This document shows, one piece after another, positions 27,276 to 36,872 of a stretch of DNA of 64,000 nucleotides; the stretch's first letter is position 1, and the number at the start of each line of letters is the position of its first letter. A program made the position numbers and the translations under genes. Source of the DNA: Alphaproteobacteria bacterium SO-S41 (GTDB lineage Bacteria > Pseudomonadota > Alphaproteobacteria > Micropepsales > Micropepsaceae); contig AP024629.1 in assembly GCA_019670725.1 (NCBI GenBank), positions 3,410,001 through 3,474,000 of the forward strand. Reading direction: 5' to 3'. The notes below the pieces were generated by a model. It was not told where the DNA came from. It was given only the letters and a program-made list of their open reading frames with translations, and searched no databases.

Positions 27276-28586
27276 TCACGCCTTCGCCTGCGCCAGATAC
27301 GCCCGCGCCAGTTTCTTGCCTTCCTCGACCGCGGGCTGGTCGAGCGGGTCGATGTCCATCAGGCGCGCGGCGAGGATAGTCTCCAGCATGAAATGCATGA
27401 AAAGCGCGCCGAGGCTGCGTTCATCGAAGGTCTCGACCGTCATGGTGCGGACCGGACGGCCGCGACGGGCCAGCGTCTCCGCCGTCGCGCGGGTCTGCGC
27501 CGCGACGAGGTCGCCGAGGACATGGCCGCCGAGATAGCCGACGCCCAATTTCTCAGCGAGGTCAGGATCGGGCCGGAAGCCCTCGCCGCCCTGCGCCGCC
27601 GACAGCACGGTGAAGGCGCGGACATTGGGGCCGTCGAGATAGAGCTGGAGCTGGCTGTGCTGATCGACCGGGCCGAGCGCGGTGGAGGCCGCCTGGCCCT
27701 TGCCCTGCTTGCCGACGCTCTCCGCCCACAATTGCCGCCACCACGCGCCGAAGCGGTCGAAGCGGTCGCCATAGGGCATCAGCACGAGCTCGCCGAAGCC
27801 GGCATCGGCGGCGGCAATGTTGAGCGCCGCGCCGGCGACCGGCTCTGCGTCGTCGGCGTTCAGCACGCGGTCCCACACGGCCAGCGCGCCGTCGCGGATC
27901 GCCGCCGCGTCAAGGCCGAGCAGCAAAGCGGGCAGCAGGCCGACCAGCGTCAGCACCGAATAGCGCCCGCCGATATCCAGCGGATGGTTCAGCACCGGCG
28001 CGCCGATCTCGGCGGCGAACTGGCGCGCGGGATTGTTCTCGGTCGGCTCGGTCAGCACCGCGAAATGCTGGGCGAGATACTTGCCCCCACCGCCCGCCTT
28101 CAACGCCTCGACCGCGGCCAGCGCCTGCATCATCGTCTCGCCGGTCGAGCCGGATTTGGAGACGACGAGGAAGCGCGTGGTGCGCAGGTCCAGCGTCTTC
28201 AGCGCATGGGCGAAGGTGGCGCCGTCGAGATTGTCGAAGACGTGGAAACGGATGTCGCCCACCCGGTCCATCACGCCCGGCGTGCGCCAGCCCTTCAGCT
28301 GCGCCACCGCCTGCGCCCCCAGGCCCGAACCGCCGACGCCGAGCAGGCAGAGGTCGGTCGTGTTCTTCAGGAGATGCGCGACGACGGGCGCCGCGGCCTC
28401 GAGGTCGTCGCGGCGCTTGACGATCTCGTAGAGCGGCTGCCCCCCCGCCCGCGCGCTGTCACGCAGCTTGGCGAGATGCGGCTTCAGCGCGGCAAGCTGC
28501 GCCTCGAAGGCGGCATGGCCGAGGGCCTGCGGCCCGGCCTGGGCCGGAAAGCAGTGGCGGAGGTCTTGGGTATAGGGATGACTCAT
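27276..28586 (-). CDS. pgi: Glucose-6-phosphate isomerase
   Basis: 436-residue cytoplasmic enzyme interconverting glucose-6-P and fructose-6-P. It belongs to the short PGI form of many alphaproteobacteria. SIS-fold motifs are visible: LCLLGVGGSGLGAQAVA, LVVSKSGSTGETMMQ, GGRYSVLTLVGLLPALL and the C-terminal VGYLGGHVLGDLV segment. It is flanked on both sides by family D repeats, which separate it from mutL and from the M16 protease genes, so it may have its own promoter. Together with the phosphofructokinase at 47.9-49.1 kb it covers adjacent steps of hexose phosphate metabolism. Confidence 0.94.
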   Translation of the reverse strand: MSHPYTQDLRHCFPAQAGPQALGHAAFEAQLAALKPHLAKLRDSARAGGQPLYEIVKRRDDLEAAAPVVAHLLKNTTDLCLLGVGGSGLGAQAVAQLKGWRTPGVMDRVGDIRFHVFDNLDGATFAHALKTLDLRTTRFLVVSKSGSTGETMMQALAAVEALKAGGGGKYLAQHFAVLTEPTENNPARQFAAEIGAPVLNHPLDIGGRYSVLTLVGLLPALLLGLDAAAIRDGALAVWDRVLNADDAEPVAGAALNIAAADAGFGELVLMPYGDRFDRFGAWWRQLWAESVGKQGKGQAASTALGPVDQHSQLQLYLDGPNVRAFTVLSAAQGGEGFRPDPDLAEKLGVGYLGGHVLGDLVAAQTRATAETLARRGRPVRTMTVETFDERSLGALFMHFMLETILAARLMDIDPLDQPAVEEGKKLARAYLAQAKA

Positions 28587-28640
28587 GCCGCGGAGTTTAC
28601 GGCTTTATCGGGTGCGGGGAAACGGAAGCGAAGGCGCCGC

Positions 28641-28745
28641 CTATCTTCCCCCGTGCTTACGGGGGAAGTGCCCCGAAGGGGGCGTGTTTGACATGCCCCC
28701 CTCCCGGCTTCGCCGTACTCCCCCCGTAAGAACGGGGGGAGATAG
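28641..28745. repeat. Paired-hairpin (BIME-like) repeat, family D
   Basis: Begins CTATCTTCCCCCGTGCTTAC and ends GTAAGAACGGGGGGAGATAG, imperfect terminal inverted repeats of about 20 bases, with an internal CCCCGAAGGGG hairpin. It lies between the M16 protease gene end and pgi. On the minus strand its G/C stems follow the pgi upstream region. Confidence 0.8.
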
Positions 28746-28749
28746 CGCG

Positions 28750-30063
28750 TTACTGCAGGCCCACCGGCTTGCCGAGGATGACCCAGTAGAACGACTTGGG
28801 GTCGAGCAGGCGCTGTGCCGCAGCGTTGGCCTGTTCCTTGGTCACCGCTTCGATCTCGGGATTGCGGCGGTTGATATAGTCCTTGTCGAACCCGTCGAGC
28901 GCGATGGAGAGCAGCGCGCCGGCGATACTGGCATTGGAATCGAAGCGCAGCGCGTACGAGCCGGTGAGGAACGCCTTGGCGCCCTTCAGCTCGTCATCGG
29001 TGATGCCAGTGGTGCGCATCTTCTCGACTTCGGCCTTGGTGACGTCGAGCGATTCCTTGATCTTGGCGTTGTCGCTGGCGACGCTGCCCGACAGGATGTC
29101 GGCGAAGCGATAGCTCGCGAGGCCCGTGGAGATGCCATAGGTGAGGCCGCGGACGGAGCGGACCTCGTGCATCAGCCGCGAGGAAAAGCCGCCGCCGCCG
29201 AGCACGTAGTTCATCACCTGCGCCGGGCGGAAATCAGGGTCCTTGAGGTCGAGGCCGGAGGCCCCGAACACGACGATGCTCTGCGGGATGTCGCGGTCGA
29301 TGAACTGGGTCGTGCCGCCGCTCTGCATGGTGATCGGCGCGACGTCCGGCGCGCTGCGCGTGGCGGGGATCGGCGCGAACAGCGTGTCGAGCAGCGGGCC
29401 AAGTTCCGCGGCGTTGATGTCGCCGACGACCACGATCTTCAGCGCGTCGCGCCCCAGATGGGTCTTCATGAAGTCGGCGATGTCGTCGCGGGTGATCGCC
29501 CCGATCGTCTCGGCGGTGCCGATGGTGCGGCGGCCATAGGGATGGTTCGGGAAGGCGCCGGCGCTCCAGGCATTGCCGGCGATCGAATTGGGATCCTCGT
29601 CGGCGTCCTTCTGGGCCTGGAAGATCTGCGCCTTCATGCGGTCGATCGCTTCCTGGTCGAAGCGCGGGTTCGCGATGGCGAGGCGCATCAGTTCGAAGGC
29701 GTCGGCCTTGTTGGCGGACAGCGTCGTCAGCCGCAGATAGAAGGCGTCGGTGTCGGAGGCGCCGCCGAAGCTGATCGCCTTCTCCTCCAGCTTCTGCGTG
29801 AAGGTGGTCGAGTCGAAATCGCCCGCGCCCTCGTTCATCAGGGTCGAGACGAGATAGGTGAGGCCGGTCTTGGCTTCGGGGTCGAGGCGCGCGCCGCCGT
29901 CGAAGCCGGCCTGGACCGAGATGATGGGCAGGCCATGCTCCTCGACCAGCCAGGCCTCGATCCCACCCGGGCTCTTCACCTCCTGGATGTCGAAGGCGGT
30001 GGCGGGCGCGGCGAGCGCGACAACGGCGGCCATGGCGGCGGCGAGCCGGAACAAGGGCTTCAT
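28750..30063 (-). CDS. M16-family peptidase-like protein, non-catalytic subunit type
   Basis: 437-residue secreted protein of the M16 (pitrilysin/MPP) family with signal peptide MKPLFRLAAAMAAVVALAAPATA. The position of the zinc motif reads GLTYLVSTLMNEGAG, so HxxEH is absent. The C-terminal R/Y motif region SVRGLTYGISTGL is kept. In two-subunit M16 enzymes one partner lacks the zinc site and provides the substrate-binding residues, as expected here. The start overlaps the stop of the catalytic partner upstream (ATGA), supporting a heterodimer in the periplasm. Confidence 0.9.
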   Translation of the reverse strand: MKPLFRLAAAMAAVVALAAPATAFDIQEVKSPGGIEAWLVEEHGLPIISVQAGFDGGARLDPEAKTGLTYLVSTLMNEGAGDFDSTTFTQKLEEKAISFGGASDTDAFYLRLTTLSANKADAFELMRLAIANPRFDQEAIDRMKAQIFQAQKDADEDPNSIAGNAWSAGAFPNHPYGRRTIGTAETIGAITRDDIADFMKTHLGRDALKIVVVGDINAAELGPLLDTLFAPIPATRSAPDVAPITMQSGGTTQFIDRDIPQSIVVFGASGLDLKDPDFRPAQVMNYVLGGGGFSSRLMHEVRSVRGLTYGISTGLASYRFADILSGSVASDNAKIKESLDVTKAEVEKMRTTGITDDELKGAKAFLTGSYALRFDSNASIAGALLSIALDGFDKDYINRRNPEIEAVTKEQANAAAQRLLDPKSFYWVILGKPVGLQ

Positions 30064-31433
30064 GGCTGACCTCCGGCGGGGGTGGCGGCGGGGGCCTCGC
30101 CCGGCTCGAGCGTGCCGGAGACCGAGCGTTCGGGCCTGAGATAGGCGTTGGCGACGGCCTTCACCTGTTCGGCGGTGACGGCCTGGATCTTGTCGGGCCA
30201 GGCTTCCAGCTCGGCGATGCTCTGGCCGTAGGTCAGGCCCTCGCCGTAATAGTTCGCCATGCTCTCCTGGTCGTCGCGGGCATAGATCGCATTGGCGACC
30301 AGCACGGTCTTGGCGCGGCTGAGTTCATCCGCGGTCGGGCCTTCGGCCAGGAACTTCGCGAGTTCGGTATCGAGCGCGCCTTCCACGTCGGCCAGCGTCT
30401 TGCCGGCGGCCGGCGAGCCGTAGAGGCCGAACATGCGATCGTCGATGCCACCGCCGTCATAGAAGGCGCCGACCGAGGTTGCGATGCCGTCGCGCTTCAC
30501 GATCGCGAGGCCGAGGCGCGATGAGTCGCCCGCGCCGCTGAGGATATAGGCGAGCACTTCCAGCGCGTAGGCCTCGTCGTTCTTGTCCGACGTGTAGCTG
30601 GGCGCGAGATAGAGGCGCATGAAGTTGGGGACGCCGACCTTGGGGTCCTTCATCGCGACGCGGCGGGCCGCACGCGGCGGCGGCTCCAGCGGACGGATGC
30701 GCGGGATCAGCGTGCGCGCCGGCAGCACGCCGTAATACTGCTCGGCGAGCTTCTTCACCTCATCGACCGTCACGTCGCCCGCGACCACCAGGATCGCGTT
30801 ATTGGGGCCGTAATTGGCGTTGTAGAAGGTGCGCGCCTCTTCGGTGGTCAGGCCTTCGATCTCGCGGCGCCAGCCGATGACCGGGCTGCCATAGGTGCTG
30901 GCCTGGAACAGGGCCGCCGACATCTGTTCCCAGAACAGCGCCGAGGGCTCGTTGTCGGTGCGCGAGTTGCGCTCCTCCAGGATGACCTGGCGTTCCGAGG
31001 TCACGACCTTGTCGTCAATGATGAGGTTCGCCATGCGGTCGGCGTCCAGCTCCATCATCATGGGCAGACGGTCCTTGGCGACGCGCTCGTAATAGACGGT
31101 GCGGTCGAAATAGGTGTTCGCGTTGTTGACGCCACCGTTCATCTTGACGATCTCGTCGAACTCGCCGTCGGGATGCTTGGGCGTGCCGCGGAACATCAGA
31201 TGTTCGAAGAAATGCGCGATGCCGCCGACATCGCGCGGATCATCGGCGCTGCCGGTCTTGAACCAGACCTGATGCGTCACGACAGGCGCGCGGTGGTCGG
31301 GGATGACCACGACCTGCATCCCGTTGGCGAGGGTGAACTCGTGGGCCTTGAAGGGCGTGTCGTCAGCCATCGCAGGGGACAGGGCCAGTGCGGCGGCAAG
31401 GGCGAGGCCGCCCAACAACTTGCGAGCGACCAT
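30060..31433 (-). CDS. M16-family zinc peptidase, catalytic subunit
   Basis: 457-residue secreted peptidase with signal peptide ending near Ala23. The inverted zinc motif is HFFEH at residues 74-78 in GGIAHFFEHLMFRGTPKHP. The distal glutamate falls in the region of NSRTDNEPSALFWEQM. A second M16 domain follows. It likely degrades peptides in the periplasm together with the 28750-30063 product. It lies 4 bases downstream of the DUF3035 lipoprotein gene, inside a long minus-strand operon that begins with ileS and lspA. Confidence 0.93.
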   Translation of the reverse strand: MVARKLLGGLALAAALALSPAMADDTPFKAHEFTLANGMQVVVIPDHRAPVVTHQVWFKTGSADDPRDVGGIAHFFEHLMFRGTPKHPDGEFDEIVKMNGGVNNANTYFDRTVYYERVAKDRLPMMMELDADRMANLIIDDKVVTSERQVILEERNSRTDNEPSALFWEQMSAALFQASTYGSPVIGWRREIEGLTTEEARTFYNANYGPNNAILVVAGDVTVDEVKKLAEQYYGVLPARTLIPRIRPLEPPPRAARRVAMKDPKVGVPNFMRLYLAPSYTSDKNDEAYALEVLAYILSGAGDSSRLGLAIVKRDGIATSVGAFYDGGGIDDRMFGLYGSPAAGKTLADVEGALDTELAKFLAEGPTADELSRAKTVLVANAIYARDDQESMANYYGEGLTYGQSIAELEAWPDKIQAVTAEQVKAVANAYLRPERSVSGTLEPGEAPAATPAGGQP

Positions 31434-31437
31434 GGAC

Positions 31438-31794
31438 TTACTGACCGCTCGGCGGCGGCGGGGTGGTGGTCATCACGCGACCCGCGCCATCGGTCGGCGG
31501 CGGCGGTTCGGCGCTGGGGGTCTTGGAGGCGTCCTGGCCGGAGGTCGAGAGGGCCTGGGCGGCGACGCTGGGCGCGTTGATGTCGGCCGTCGCGGGGGCG
31601 CCGGGCTGCGGCGCGCGCAGCTCCATGTCCGGCGGCATGGCGAGCGGACGGCGCGGCGCCACGGCGTATTCGTCGGGCGGCAGTTTGCCGATGCCCATGG
31701 CTTCCGACATCGTGTCGCAGGCCGAAAGCGCGGAGGCGGAAAGCAGCAGCGCCGCGAGCAATGCGGGCTTCGAGCGGGACAGACTAACGCGCAT
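31438..31794 (-). CDS. DUF3035 lipoprotein
   Basis: 118-residue lipoprotein. The signal peptide ends in lipobox LSAC (Cys near residue 26). The mature part has the DUF3035 pattern LPPDEYAVAPRRPLAMPPDMELRAPQPGA followed by a Pro/Thr/Ser-rich disordered tail ending PPPPSGQ. DUF3035 proteins have been annotated as BamF-like outer-membrane assembly lipoproteins; that role is by name only. It overlaps the lspA end by 11 bases, fitting co-expression with the signal peptidase that would process it. Confidence 0.82.
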   Translation of the reverse strand: MRVSLSRSKPALLAALLLSASALSACDTMSEAMGIGKLPPDEYAVAPRRPLAMPPDMELRAPQPGAPATADINAPSVAAQALSTSGQDASKTPSAEPPPPTDGAGRVMTTTPPPPSGQ

Positions 31795-32323
31795 CGTCTC
31801 TTAGACCTTCCACTTCGCCCGCCGTCTTGGGCCGGCCGATAAACAGGGCATCGATCAGTATGGCCACCACGCCCATCACGATGGCGGCGTCCGCGACGTT
31901 GAACACATACCAAGATTTACCGAAGGCGTGGAAATGGAAAAAATCGGCGACCGCGCCGTAGATGAAGCGGTCGATCACATTTCCGAGCGCGCCCCCGACC
32001 ACCAGGCCGAGGCCCAGCGCCAGCCAGCGCGACTGGGCGCGGATCAGCCACCACGACAAAATCCCCGCCATTCCCAAGGAAAAGGCGATCAGCAGCCAGA
32101 TTTCCCCGTTACTCCCCGCTGGCAGCAGGCCGTAGGAAATGCCCCGGTTCCAGACCATGGTCAGGCTGAAAAACGAGGTCAGGTCGATGGGGATGCAGGC
32201 CGGGCACTCGATGAAATCGAGTCCATAAAGGACATAGCTCTTGGACGCCTGGTCGGCGATCAGCACGACCAGGGCGATCAGGAAGCCGAAGACGGCGAGT
32301 CGCCGCGTCGCCGTTTCCGCCAT
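31784..32323 (-). CDS. lspA: Lipoprotein signal peptidase (signal peptidase II)
   Basis: 179-residue inner-membrane aspartyl protease that cleaves lipoprotein signal peptides. Four hydrophobic segments are visible. The catalytic aspartates are Asp118 in GNVIDRF and Asp145 in FNVADAAI. The segment VADFFHFHAFGKSWYVFNVAD matches the family. The start at 32323 overlaps the ileS stop by one base (TGATG). The ileS-lspA pairing is widespread in bacteria. Confidence 0.95.
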   Translation of the reverse strand: MAETATRRLAVFGFLIALVVLIADQASKSYVLYGLDFIECPACIPIDLTSFFSLTMVWNRGISYGLLPAGSNGEIWLLIAFSLGMAGILSWWLIRAQSRWLALGLGLVVGGALGNVIDRFIYGAVADFFHFHAFGKSWYVFNVADAAIVMGVVAILIDALFIGRPKTAGEVEGLRDDAR

Positions 32324-35298
32324 CACGCCGCCCCCGCGAACGAGGGCAGCGCCCGGACCGCACCGGCGCAACGCCGGCAGAGTTCGGCATGGTCGGCCTC
32401 GGACCCCACCTCCGGCAGCACCCGCCAGCAGCGGACGCACTTGGCGCCCTCGGCCTTGGCGAAGGTGACGGCCGCGCCGAACACGTCGTCCACGGTGAAC
32501 GCGCCTTCCGGCGCCGGGCCGACGGCGATCGCCGCCTCGGACGTGATCGAGATCTCCGCAAGGTCGAGACCCTCGAACAGAGCGGCGTCCTCGACATTGG
32601 CGACGGTCAGCGTCGGCGCGGCTTCGAGGCTCGCGCCGATCACCTTGTCGCGGCGGGCGATTTCCAGCGCGCCGGTGACGGTGCGGCGCAGCGCCCGGAT
32701 GCGGTCCCACTTCTTGGCGAGCTCGTCGTCGCGCGCGCCGTCCGGCACCACATAGAAGGTGCGCAGATGGACGCTGTCGTCCTCGCTCGGGAAGCGCGTC
32801 AGGAATGCCTCTTCCGTCGTGAAGGGCAGGATCGGCGCGAGCCAGGTGACGAGCGCGTGGAAAACGAGGTCCATCACCGTGCGGCTGGCGCGGCGGCGGA
32901 TCGAGCCGTGATCGTCGCAGTAGAGCGCGTCCTTGCGGATGTCGAAATAGAAGGCCGAGAGATCGTTGGTCGCGAACACGCCGACCGCCTTCGACACGCG
33001 GATGAAGTCGAACGAGGCAAAGCCCGCGCGCACCTCGTCACCCACCTCGGCGAGACGGTGGAGCATGTAGCGCTCCAGCTCCGGCATTTCGGTCAGGTCG
33101 ATCGCTTCTTCCGCCGTGTAGCCGTCGAGCGCGCCCAGCAGGTAACGCAGCGTGTTGCGCAGCTTGCGATAGGCTTCCGCGGTGCCGGCCAGGATCGTCT
33201 TGTCCAGCGGCGGGTCCATGCCGTAGTCCGCCGTCGAAACCCACATGCGCAATATGTCGGCGCCCTGCTCGTTCGCGACATCGACCGGCGAGATCGTGTT
33301 GCCGAGCGACTTCGACATCTTCAGGCCCTTGCCGTCGACGATGAAGCCGTGCGTCGCGATGGCGCGGAACGGCGCCCTGCCCCGCGTGCCGCAGCCCTGC
33401 AGCAGCGAGGACTGGAACCAGCCGCGATGCTGGTCGGAGCCTTCCAGATAGAGATCGGCAGGCCAGCCCTGCGTCCATTCCTTCTGGATCGGCTTGTCGA
33501 GCACGAAGGCATGGGTGGAGCCGGAATCGAACCAGACGTCCAGAATGTCCTTTACCTGCTCGTAGTCGGCGGCCTTGTAGGCCTCGCCCAGGAAGGTCTG
33601 GGGATCGCGGACATACCAGGCATCCGCGCCGTCGCTGGTGATGGCATCGACGATGCGCTTGTTCACGGCCTCGTCGACCAGAACTTCGCCGCTCGCCTTG
33701 TTGACGAACAGCGTCAGCGGCACGCCCCAGGCGCGCTGGCGCGAGAGCACCCAGTCGGGCCGCGTCTCGACCATCGAGCGCAGACGGTTGCGGCCCTGCG
33801 CCGGATAGAACGCCGTCGCGTCGATCGATTCCAGCGCCCGCGCGCGCAGCGTCTTCGCCGCGCCCGCATCCTCGCCCACCACCGTGAACGGCTTGTCCAT
33901 CGGCGCAAACCATTGCGGCGTGTTGCGGAAGATGATCGGCGCGCGGCTGCGCCACGAATGCGGATAGGAGTGCGTCATCCGCCCGGAAGCGAGCAGCGCG
34001 CCGACCTCCTTCAGCTTCTCGATGACTGCGGCGTTGGCGGGACCGTCTTTGCCGTCGTCCTTGAGGATTTTGAGACCCTCGAACAGACGCACGCCTTTGA
34101 GGTATTCGCCCTCCGGCCCCACCGTGTCCGGGATCTCTTGCGACGAGCGACCACTCTTTAGCCACACCTCATAGTCATCGACGCCGTGCCCCGGCGCGGT
34201 ATGCACGAAACCCGTACCAGTATCATCCGTGACGTGCTCGCCCGAAAGCAGCGGCACGTCGAACTCATAGCCGTGTTCGTAGAACGGATGGCGGCATACA
34301 ACTCGACGCCCTTCCATCGAGATATCCGACACGCGAGACCACTTCGTGATGTCACCCGCCGCAAAAACGTTCTCAGCCAACTTGTCCGCAAGCAGCAAAT
34401 TCTCGCCAACTTGCGCTAGAGCCTTGGGGCCAACTTCTTCAACACGATAAAGGCCGTAGGAAATCGATGGCGAATAAGAAATCGCACGGTTCGCGGGGAT
34501 GGTCCAAGGAGTCGTCGTCCAGATAACTACGCTGGCGACGCCGCTCATTAGAGCTTTGTCTTCCTCAGTCGGGCTTTCCTGCGCCGAGTTCAGCCCGAAG
34601 GCGGCGACCGGGAACTTCACCCAGATCTGCGGCGAGTTCTTATCGTGGTATTCGATCTCCGCTTCGGCCAGCGCGGTGCGTTCCACCGGGGACCACATCA
34701 CCGGCTTCGACCCACGGTACAGCAGGCCGTGCCGCGCGAAGGTCAGCAGCTCATCGACGATCCGCGCTTCGGCGCGATAGTCCATCGTCGTATACGGATG
34801 ATCCCAGTCGCCGGTGCCGCCGAGCCGGCGGAACTCGGTGCGCTGCACGTCCAGCCAATGGCCGGCGAAGGCGCGGCATTCCGCGCGGAACTCCGAAACC
34901 GGAATATCGTCCTTGTTCTTGCCCTTGGCGCGATACTGCTCCTCGACCTTCCACTCGATGGGGAGGCCGTGGCAGTCCCAGCCATGCACATAGGGCGCAT
35001 TGCGCCCCAGCATGTTCTGCGAGCGCGAAACGAAGTCCTTCAGGATCTTGTTGAAGGCGGTGCCGAGATGGATGTTGCCGTTGGCATAGGGCGGGCCGTC
35101 ATGCTGCACGAACAGCGGACGATCCTTCGCCGCCGCGCGCTGGCGGGCATAGAGGTCGATCGCCTTCCACCGCGCGAGCCATTCGGGCTCGCTCTTCGGC
35201 AGGCCGGCCTTCATCGGGAAGGCGGTCTTGGGCAGGAATACCGTGTCCTTGTAGACGTTCGGCTTCTTCTCGGGCTTGGCGGCAGGGGTGTCTGTCAT
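32323..35298 (-). CDS. ileS: Isoleucyl-tRNA synthetase
   Basis: 991-residue class I aminoacyl-tRNA synthetase. The HIGH-equivalent is HLGT at residues 77-80 in PYANGNIHLGT, and KMSKS lies at 660-664 in GLKMSKSLGNTISP. The CP1 editing domain is present (GTGFVHTAPGHGVDDYEV). The C-terminal zinc finger has CVRCWRV and CRRC. It charges tRNA-Ile and edits Val-tRNA. Length is usual for the bacterial form. It heads the minus-strand operon with lspA. The 220 bases upstream hold its likely promoter, but I see no riboswitch or T-box there. Confidence 0.96.
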   Translation of the reverse strand: MTDTPAAKPEKKPNVYKDTVFLPKTAFPMKAGLPKSEPEWLARWKAIDLYARQRAAAKDRPLFVQHDGPPYANGNIHLGTAFNKILKDFVSRSQNMLGRNAPYVHGWDCHGLPIEWKVEEQYRAKGKNKDDIPVSEFRAECRAFAGHWLDVQRTEFRRLGGTGDWDHPYTTMDYRAEARIVDELLTFARHGLLYRGSKPVMWSPVERTALAEAEIEYHDKNSPQIWVKFPVAAFGLNSAQESPTEEDKALMSGVASVVIWTTTPWTIPANRAISYSPSISYGLYRVEEVGPKALAQVGENLLLADKLAENVFAAGDITKWSRVSDISMEGRRVVCRHPFYEHGYEFDVPLLSGEHVTDDTGTGFVHTAPGHGVDDYEVWLKSGRSSQEIPDTVGPEGEYLKGVRLFEGLKILKDDGKDGPANAAVIEKLKEVGALLASGRMTHSYPHSWRSRAPIIFRNTPQWFAPMDKPFTVVGEDAGAAKTLRARALESIDATAFYPAQGRNRLRSMVETRPDWVLSRQRAWGVPLTLFVNKASGEVLVDEAVNKRIVDAITSDGADAWYVRDPQTFLGEAYKAADYEQVKDILDVWFDSGSTHAFVLDKPIQKEWTQGWPADLYLEGSDQHRGWFQSSLLQGCGTRGRAPFRAIATHGFIVDGKGLKMSKSLGNTISPVDVANEQGADILRMWVSTADYGMDPPLDKTILAGTAEAYRKLRNTLRYLLGALDGYTAEEAIDLTEMPELERYMLHRLAEVGDEVRAGFASFDFIRVSKAVGVFATNDLSAFYFDIRKDALYCDDHGSIRRRASRTVMDLVFHALVTWLAPILPFTTEEAFLTRFPSEDDSVHLRTFYVVPDGARDDELAKKWDRIRALRRTVTGALEIARRDKVIGASLEAAPTLTVANVEDAALFEGLDLAEISITSEAAIAVGPAPEGAFTVDDVFGAAVTFAKAEGAKCVRCWRVLPEVGSEADHAELCRRCAGAVRALPSFAGAA

Positions 35299-35518
35299 GG
35301 GCGGATTGCGACCCTGATCTGGGGTCTGTCCTTTGCAGTCGATGAAAATGGCGTCGCGGGTACTCCCCGGCCGGCGTCAGTGCGCGGCCGGGCCGATAAT
35401 TCGCCGAAAACCGGGTACGAAGCGGGCCATGGCGCCTTGTATCAGGCCGGATTCGCCGGAGTCGAGGGGTATGGGCGCCCATTCAGGGCACTGTCACTGG
35501 AAGCCAAGTGGAGGAACG

Positions 35519-36448
35519 CTACACGCCCGCCAGCAACCGCCGCGCCTCTTCGCCGTCGGCCGTGATCTGGGCCTTCAGTGCGTCGAGACCGGCGAATTTC
35601 CGTTCCGCGCGGATGAAGTCCACGAATGCCACGTCGATCTGCTTGCCGTAGAGATCGCCCGCGAAGTCGAAGAGGTGCACTTCCAGCAGCGTGTCCTGCT
35701 TGTCGAAGGTCGGCCGGCGGCCGAAATTTGCGACGCCGCCATAGGTCGCGCCGCCGCTGCTCACGCGCACCGCATAGACGCCGAGCGCCGGCTCCAGATA
35801 GCCCTTCAGCGAGACATTGGCGGTCGGGAAGCCGATCGTCCGGCCGCGCTTGTCGCCATGCAGGACATGGCCCGACACCGTCCAGGGATGGCCGAGCAGG
35901 CGCGCCGCATCGCGCGGCCGGCCTTCCTTCAGCGCGGTGCGGATGTCGGTCGAGGAGATCTTGTGATCGCCCGCGCCCATCACGGCTGAGAAGATCGTGA
36001 CACCGAAACCCTGCGCCGCGCCTGCCGCCTGCAGTTCGGCGACGCCGCCGCTGCGATTCTTGCCGAACTGGAAATCGCCGCCGATCAGCACATGGCGCAC
36101 GCCCAAGCCCGCGACCAGGACCTCGGCGATGAACTGATCCGCCGTCATCGCCGCCATCTTGGCATTGAACGGCAGCGCGTAGAGCACCTCGACGCCGGTG
36201 GCCTTCAGCATCTCCGCCTTGGTGCGGAACGGCGTCAGGCGAAACTTCTCGGGCGTGCGGCGGAAGAATTCCTGCGGGTGCGGTTCGAAGGCGAGAATGC
36301 CGAACGGCGCGCGTAAGTCCTTCGCGATGCGCTGGCCCTCGGCGATCAACGCCTGGTGGCCGAGATGCACGCCGTCGAAATTGCCGATCGCCACCACGGC
36401 GCCGCGCGCCGCCGGTGCAATCGCTTCGAAATGGCGCGCAATGATCAT
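35519..36448 (-). CDS. ribF: Bifunctional riboflavin kinase/FAD synthetase
   Basis: 309-residue enzyme making FMN and then FAD. The N-terminal nucleotidyltransferase domain has AIGNFDGVHLGHQALI (HxGH-like), ADQFIAEVLVAGLGVRHVLIGGDFQFGKNRSG and ISSTDIRTALKEG. The C-terminal flavokinase domain has GHVLHGDKRGRTIGFPTANV and PALGVYAVRV. It lies one base downstream of the MaoC-type gene. It is followed by a 220-base gap before the ileS start and is in the same direction as ileS; no FMN riboswitch is apparent. Confidence 0.94.
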   Translation of the reverse strand: MIIARHFEAIAPAARGAVVAIGNFDGVHLGHQALIAEGQRIAKDLRAPFGILAFEPHPQEFFRRTPEKFRLTPFRTKAEMLKATGVEVLYALPFNAKMAAMTADQFIAEVLVAGLGVRHVLIGGDFQFGKNRSGGVAELQAAGAAQGFGVTIFSAVMGAGDHKISSTDIRTALKEGRPRDAARLLGHPWTVSGHVLHGDKRGRTIGFPTANVSLKGYLEPALGVYAVRVSSGGATYGGVANFGRRPTFDKQDTLLEVHLFDFAGDLYGKQIDVAFVDFIRAERKFAGLDALKAQITADGEEARRLLAGV

Positions 36449-36449
36449 G

Positions 36450-36872
36450 TCAGCCCTTCGGCTTGGCCGGCGCGAGCAGCACCGCTTCGCCCTCGGCCAC
36501 CACGGTCTCGCCGACCTTGGCGACGCAGGCGAGCGTGACGCGGCGGCGTTCCTTGGCGGTGACCGTGCAAGTCGCGACGACCTCGTCGCCGATCTTCACC
36601 GGCGCCTTAAAGGCCAGCGTCTGCGACGCATAGATCGAGCCAGCGCCCGGCAGCTTGGTCCCCAGCACCGCGGATAAGTAACCCGCCGTCAGCATGCCGT
36701 GCGCGATGCGCGTCTTGAACGGCGTCGTCGCGGCATAGGCCTCGTCGAAATGGACGGGGTTGAGGTCGCCCGTCGCCTCGCCGAACAGCGCGATGTCCTT
36801 CTCGCTGACCACGCGCGTGTACGACGCGGACTGCCCGATCTCGATATCTTCAGCGTAAACGGTCACGCCCAT
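36450..36872 (-). CDS. MaoC-like hydratase/dehydratase (R-specific enoyl-CoA hydratase type)
   Basis: 140-residue hot-dog fold protein. The hydratase motif FGEATGDLNPVHFDEAYAATTPFKTRIAHGML contains the Asp-x4-His catalytic pair (D36 and H41), as in PhaJ-like R-specific enoyl-CoA hydratases. The C-terminal ends in a basic PAKPKG. Expected reaction: hydration of trans-2-enoyl-CoA to (R)-3-hydroxyacyl-CoA, supplying PHA or beta-oxidation side routes. It is first in a two-gene unit with ribF (1 base apart). Start ATG 36872 gives MGVTVYAEDIEIGQ. Confidence 0.88.
   Translation of the reverse strand: MGVTVYAEDIEIGQSASYTRVVSEKDIALFGEATGDLNPVHFDEAYAATTPFKTRIAHGMLTAGYLSAVLGTKLPGAGSIYASQTLAFKAPVKIGDEVVATCTVTAKERRRVTLACVAKVGETVVAEGEAVLLAPAKPKG

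Noticed and set aside
28585-30069. Long plus-strand open frame opposite the M16 protease gene (and similar ones opposite ileS, the histidine kinase and lpxK)
   Set aside because: High GC content gives long antisense frames; these are Arg/Gly/Asp/His-rich, match no family, and lie opposite genes with clear motifs.
35299-35518. Possible T-box upstream of ileS in the 220-base gap
   Set aside because: No specifier-loop or antiterminator-like pattern could be made out; the lineage does not normally use T-boxes.
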